Source of the DNA: an uncultured Paracoccaceae bacterium
Lineage (GTDB): Bacteria; Pseudomonadota; Alphaproteobacteria; Rhodobacterales; Rhodobacteraceae
Assembly (NCBI GenBank): GCA_947503175.1
Contig: CANNCO010000002.1
Coordinates: 1-64,000, forward strand
DNA: 64,000 nucleotides
Reading direction: 5' to 3'
Every line of letters starts with the position of its first letter. Position 1 is the first letter of the stretch. A model generated the notes under the pieces. It saw only the letters and a program-made list of their open reading frames with translations, searched no databases and had not been told where the DNA came from. Below, in pieces: positions 61,296 to 64,000 of the stretch. A program made the translations under genes and the position numbers.

Positions 61296-62048
61296 ATGAG
61301 CAAAGCGTTGTTACTGGCATCGGAAAGTGCGGGTCTTGCGAAGATTCCACATCACTCGGTCAAGGATGCAGTCGCCGAGCGCTTTGCGACCCTGATCGCG
61401 TCGGGTGCACTGTCTGTCGGTGATAGCTTGCCGAGCGAGCGAGAGCTTGCCTCGGCCATGGGCGTCAGCCGGGAAACCGTTCGCGGCGCGCTTCTGATCC
61501 TCTCTACGCGAGGCATCGTGTCGATCCTGCAGGGCGCACGCACCAAGGTGATTTCCGCAGATGTGGGTGATCTTGGCATGTCGGCTTTGGCACATGGCCG
61601 GGTCCGGGACTACACGCTCGAAGATGTCCATGAATCCCGTCTCATGGTCGAAGCCCGCGTGGCGGAAATCGTGGCTGACAGGATTGATGCGGCAACGCTT
61701 GATCGGCTGGCAGATCTCATCAAGACGCAAGAAACCACGCTGGACGATCCGGTCAGATACCTCATCGCCGACAGGGAGTTTCACACTGTGATCTACAAGG
61801 CTTGCGGAAATGCAGTTTTGTCTGATCTAGCCGCAACGCTCTACTCGTATCTCCTAGATCACAGACGCCGGGTCGTTGGCGAGCCGGGGGCCATTGCGCG
61901 CAGCATAGGCGATCACCGCGTCATTCTGGCAGCATTGCGATCCGGCGACGCAGAGGCATTGATCGAAGCGTTTGGAGTGCACGAACGGCGTATCTACGAC
62001 ACCACCCGGGCTCTGATGAGGCAAGCAACGGGAAAGACTGACCAATGA
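61296..62048 (+). CDS. GntR-family (FadR/FCD) transcriptional regulator
   Basis: 250 residues from the ATG at 61296, which has GAGG six bases upstream. The winged helix (VKDAVAERFATLIASGALSVGDSLPSERELASAMGVSRETVRGALLILSTRGIVSI) is followed by an FCD effector domain with metal-binding type residues (FHTVIYKACGNAVL, DHRVILAALRSGD). It overlaps denD by ATGA and probably responds to a four-carbon sugar acid. Confidence 0.9.
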   Translation: MSKALLLASESAGLAKIPHHSVKDAVAERFATLIASGALSVGDSLPSERELASAMGVSRETVRGALLILSTRGIVSILQGARTKVISADVGDLGMSALAHGRVRDYTLEDVHESRLMVEARVAEIVADRIDAATLDRLADLIKTQETTLDDPVRYLIADREFHTVIYKACGNAVLSDLAATLYSYLLDHRRRVVGEPGAIARSIGDHRVILAALRSGDAEALIEAFGVHERRIYDTTRALMRQATGKTDQ

Positions 62049-63037
62049 AGGTTCTGATTATCGGTGCCGCGGGTATGATTGGCCGCAAACTGGCCGAGAA
62101 AATCGCTCTGACAGGCCAGATCGGCAATAAGAACGTTGATGCCCTCACCTTGGTTGATGTGTTGGTACCTGACATGGCAGAGGGTTTTGCAGGTCAGCGC
62201 ACTGCCTTTGCCACTGATCTGTCCGCACCCGGCGCTGCCTCAAAGATGATCGCGGAGCGGCCTGACGTGATCGTCCACCTTGCAGCCGTTGTCTCTGCGG
62301 AGGCAGAGGCGGATTTCGAAAAAGGCTACCGGGTCAACCTCGACGGGGTCCGCGCGTTGTTTGAAGCCATCGCATCAATCGATGACTATCAACCGCGTTT
62401 CATCTATGCTTCATCGCTTGCCGTATTCGGCGCGCCCTTTCCCACAAAGATTCCGGACGATTATCACCTCACCCCGCTGACCAGCTATGGAACGCAAAAG
62501 GCGATTGGGGAGATGCTTCTGAACGACTTTTCCCGCCGTGGCTTTCTGGATGGAGTCGGGATCCGATTTCCGACCATCTGCATCCGGCCCGGAAAACCGA
62601 ACAAGGCGGCTTCCGGCTTCTATTCCGGCATCTTGCGTGAGCCGCTGAAAGGACAGGAAGCGATCCTGCCGGTCGGAAGGGACCTGCGCCACTGGTTTGC
62701 CAGCCCACGCGCCGCCGTCGGCTATATCGAACATGCGGCAACAATGGATACGGCGGCGCTTGGGGCGCAACGATGCATAACCATGCCCGGTGTCTCGGCC
62801 ACGGTGCAGGAACAGATCGATGCCCTGTGCGACGTTGCCGGGGAAGCCGTCATCGCACTCATCCGCGAGGAGCGGGATACCGAGGTTGAGCGCATCGTCG
62901 AAGGGTGGCCACGCGATTTCGAAACCAAGCGGGCCCACGATCTGGGGTTTCGTGCCGAAAAAAGCTTCAAGGAAATCATCGAGATTTACCTTGAGGACGA
63001 GACGGGCTCACCAGCCTTCCGTGGTGCCGCCGAGTAA
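62045..63037 (+). CDS. denD: D-erythronate dehydrogenase-like NAD-dependent SDR
   Basis: 330 residues of the extended SDR family: NAD loop GAAGMIG (7-13), catalytic Ser (ASSLAVFG, 123-124), Tyr148 and Lys152 in SYGTQK, then IRFPTICIRPGKPNKAASGFYSGILREPL, characteristic of the DenD/UxuX-like group. DenD oxidises D-erythronate to 2-keto-D-erythronate before OtnI/OtnC/OtnK steps. The regulator upstream and TRAP receptor downstream fit this; the rest of the pathway lies outside the window. Confidence 0.85.
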   Translation: MKVLIIGAAGMIGRKLAEKIALTGQIGNKNVDALTLVDVLVPDMAEGFAGQRTAFATDLSAPGAASKMIAERPDVIVHLAAVVSAEAEADFEKGYRVNLDGVRALFEAIASIDDYQPRFIYASSLAVFGAPFPTKIPDDYHLTPLTSYGTQKAIGEMLLNDFSRRGFLDGVGIRFPTICIRPGKPNKAASGFYSGILREPLKGQEAILPVGRDLRHWFASPRAAVGYIEHAATMDTAALGAQRCITMPGVSATVQEQIDALCDVAGEAVIALIREERDTEVERIVEGWPRDFETKRAHDLGFRAEKSFKEIIEIYLEDETGSPAFRGAAE

Positions 63038-63093
63038 GCACTACACACACTGGCCAGACAGGCCAAATCAAACCACTTTGAGGAGGAACAAGA

Positions 63094-64000
63094 GTGAAAC
63101 ATACCCTATTTGCGCTTTCGGGCGCCGTTGCGCTGATGGCCAGTACACAAGTTCAGGCCGAACAGTCCATTGTCGTCGGACACACATTGTCCCCGGACTC
63201 GCATTACAGCGTTGGTGCCGAGGCATTCATTGCGAAGCTTGAGGAACTGTCTGGCGGCGAGTTCACCGGATCCGAGGCGCCAGCCGGCCAGTTGGGCGGT
63301 GAAAGGGACATGATCGAAGGCCTTCAGATCGGCTCGCTCGATGTTGTCATCACATCAACTGGACCTCTTGGGAACTTTGTTCCTGAAGTCTATGCGCTCG
63401 ACCTGCCATTTCTTTTCCGCGATTACGACCACGCGCGCGCCGTCCTTGATGGCGATATCGGCGACGAACTGCTGGCGAAAATCAACGAAAACCAACTGGT
63501 TGGCCTTGCCTGGTCCGAAAACGGCTTTCGCCATGTGACGAACTCGCAGCGCCCGGTGCGCACACCGGCTGACCTGGATGGTCTGAAACTGCGGACGATG
63601 GAAAACCGCGTCCATATGGAAGCCTTCTCCGAAATGGGTGCGGCCCCGACACCGATGGCCTTCCCGGAGCTGTTCACAGCACTTCAGCAAGGTGTGGTCG
63701 ACGGTCAGGAGAACCCCGTCACCGTGATCACCGCCTCGAAGTTCTGGGAAGTGCAAGGGCACGTTTCGCTGACCGGGCATGTGTACTCACCTGCTGTGAT
63801 CCTTGCCGCGCCAAGCCTTATCGAAGGGCTCACCGAAGAACAGCGTAGCTGGTTTTATGAGGCCGCAGCCGCCTCTGCTACTGCCACGCGGGCCGAAGTG
63901 AACCGTCTCGAAGAAGAAGGTGTGGCCCTGCTGCGTGAAAACGGAATGGAAGTGATCACCGACATCGACAAGGCGCCATTTGCCGCGCTCGCCGAGCCTG
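63094..64000 (+). CDS. TRAP transporter solute receptor, DctP family (partial, runs off the window)
   Basis: GTG start after GAGGAGGAACAAGA. Signal peptide MKHTLFALSGAVALMASTQVQA, then a DctP domain: VVGHTLSPDSHYSVGAEAF, GQLGGERDMIEGLQIGSLDVV, and the conserved NSQRPVRTPADLDGLKLRTMEN region with the substrate-binding Arg, and QGVVDGQENP. The frame is open to the last base, so the 3' end is missing. It likely brings in the sugar acid oxidised by DenD; the membrane subunits should follow. Confidence 0.92.
   Translation, partial: MKHTLFALSGAVALMASTQVQAEQSIVVGHTLSPDSHYSVGAEAFIAKLEELSGGEFTGSEAPAGQLGGERDMIEGLQIGSLDVVITSTGPLGNFVPEVYALDLPFLFRDYDHARAVLDGDIGDELLAKINENQLVGLAWSENGFRHVTNSQRPVRTPADLDGLKLRTMENRVHMEAFSEMGAAPTPMAFPELFTALQQGVVDGQENPVTVITASKFWEVQGHVSLTGHVYSPAVILAAPSLIEGLTEEQRSWFYEAAAASATATRAEVNRLEEEGVALLRENGMEVITDIDKAPFAALAEP

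Overview
The window looks like chromosome of a high-GC alphaproteobacterium, most likely of the Rhodobacterales (Roseobacter group). Pointers are tightly overlapping operons (ATGA/GTGA junctions), a TRAP transporter beside denD, a riboswitch-controlled gcvTHP operon and the rpmH-rnpA-yidD cluster. The assignment is an inference from gene content and base composition, not from a marker gene.

Host backbone, left to right. At 98-2513 (-) lie a RidA-like protein, an Asp/Glu-type racemase, an SRAP/YedK-like protein without its usual Cys2, and an orphan ParA ATPase. At 2740-11114 (+) lies a nine-gene operon: an NMT1/ThiY-type ABC importer, a cytosine-deaminase-like hydrolase, an FAD oxidase, two flavodoxin-fold reductases, a 2OG-Fe(II)-type oxygenase and a creatininase-family amidase; together they look like uptake and catabolism of a small N-heterocycle. 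A DUF2235 hydrolase follows. Between the two mobile elements (28.5-45.1 kb) are a DUF2254 membrane protein, gcvTHP behind a tandem glycine riboswitch, a GGCT-like protein, a sugar locus (aldo/keto reductase, lactonase-type hydrolase, a collapsed BtpA/SgcQ gene, an M42/SgcX-like peptidase and an FGGY kinase), yidD-rnpA-rpmH, a TVP38-type protein with a flavoprotein, and a sensor kinase. The right end (61.2 kb onward) starts an erythronate-type locus: GntR regulator, denD and a TRAP solute receptor cut by the window edge.

The main find is a pair of related but divergent integrative elements of about 16 and 15 kb, each in the 3' half of a tRNA gene: tRNA-Ala(CGC) (12520-28452) and tRNA-Arg(ACG) (45102-60475). 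Their exact 45- and 46-bp att repeats can be read directly. Oriented from the integrase, both have the same order: integrase, HTH_17 excisionase-like gene, primase-helicase, small ORF, DUF4055-type portal, winged-helix protein, hairpin, coiled-coil protein, small ORF, small terminase, terminase ATPase, separate terminase nuclease, low-GC defence-like cargo, tRNA. Neither has a recognisable capsid, scaffold, protease, tail or lysis gene. I read them as phage satellites that carry their own portal and a two-gene large terminase and would need a helper phage for capsids and tails.

The replication genes are not equivalent: element 1 has an AEP-like/SF2-type protein, element 2 an AEP-SF3 protein next to an iteron array of 8-mers. 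Each element also has its own doublet DNA motif placed three times: near both ends and, inverted, in the gap between the replication and packaging modules. This suggests one protein ties integration/excision to packaging control. Cargo differs: an Mrr-like nuclease and an AlbA_2 operon in element 1, and a nuclease-NTPase fusion in element 2.
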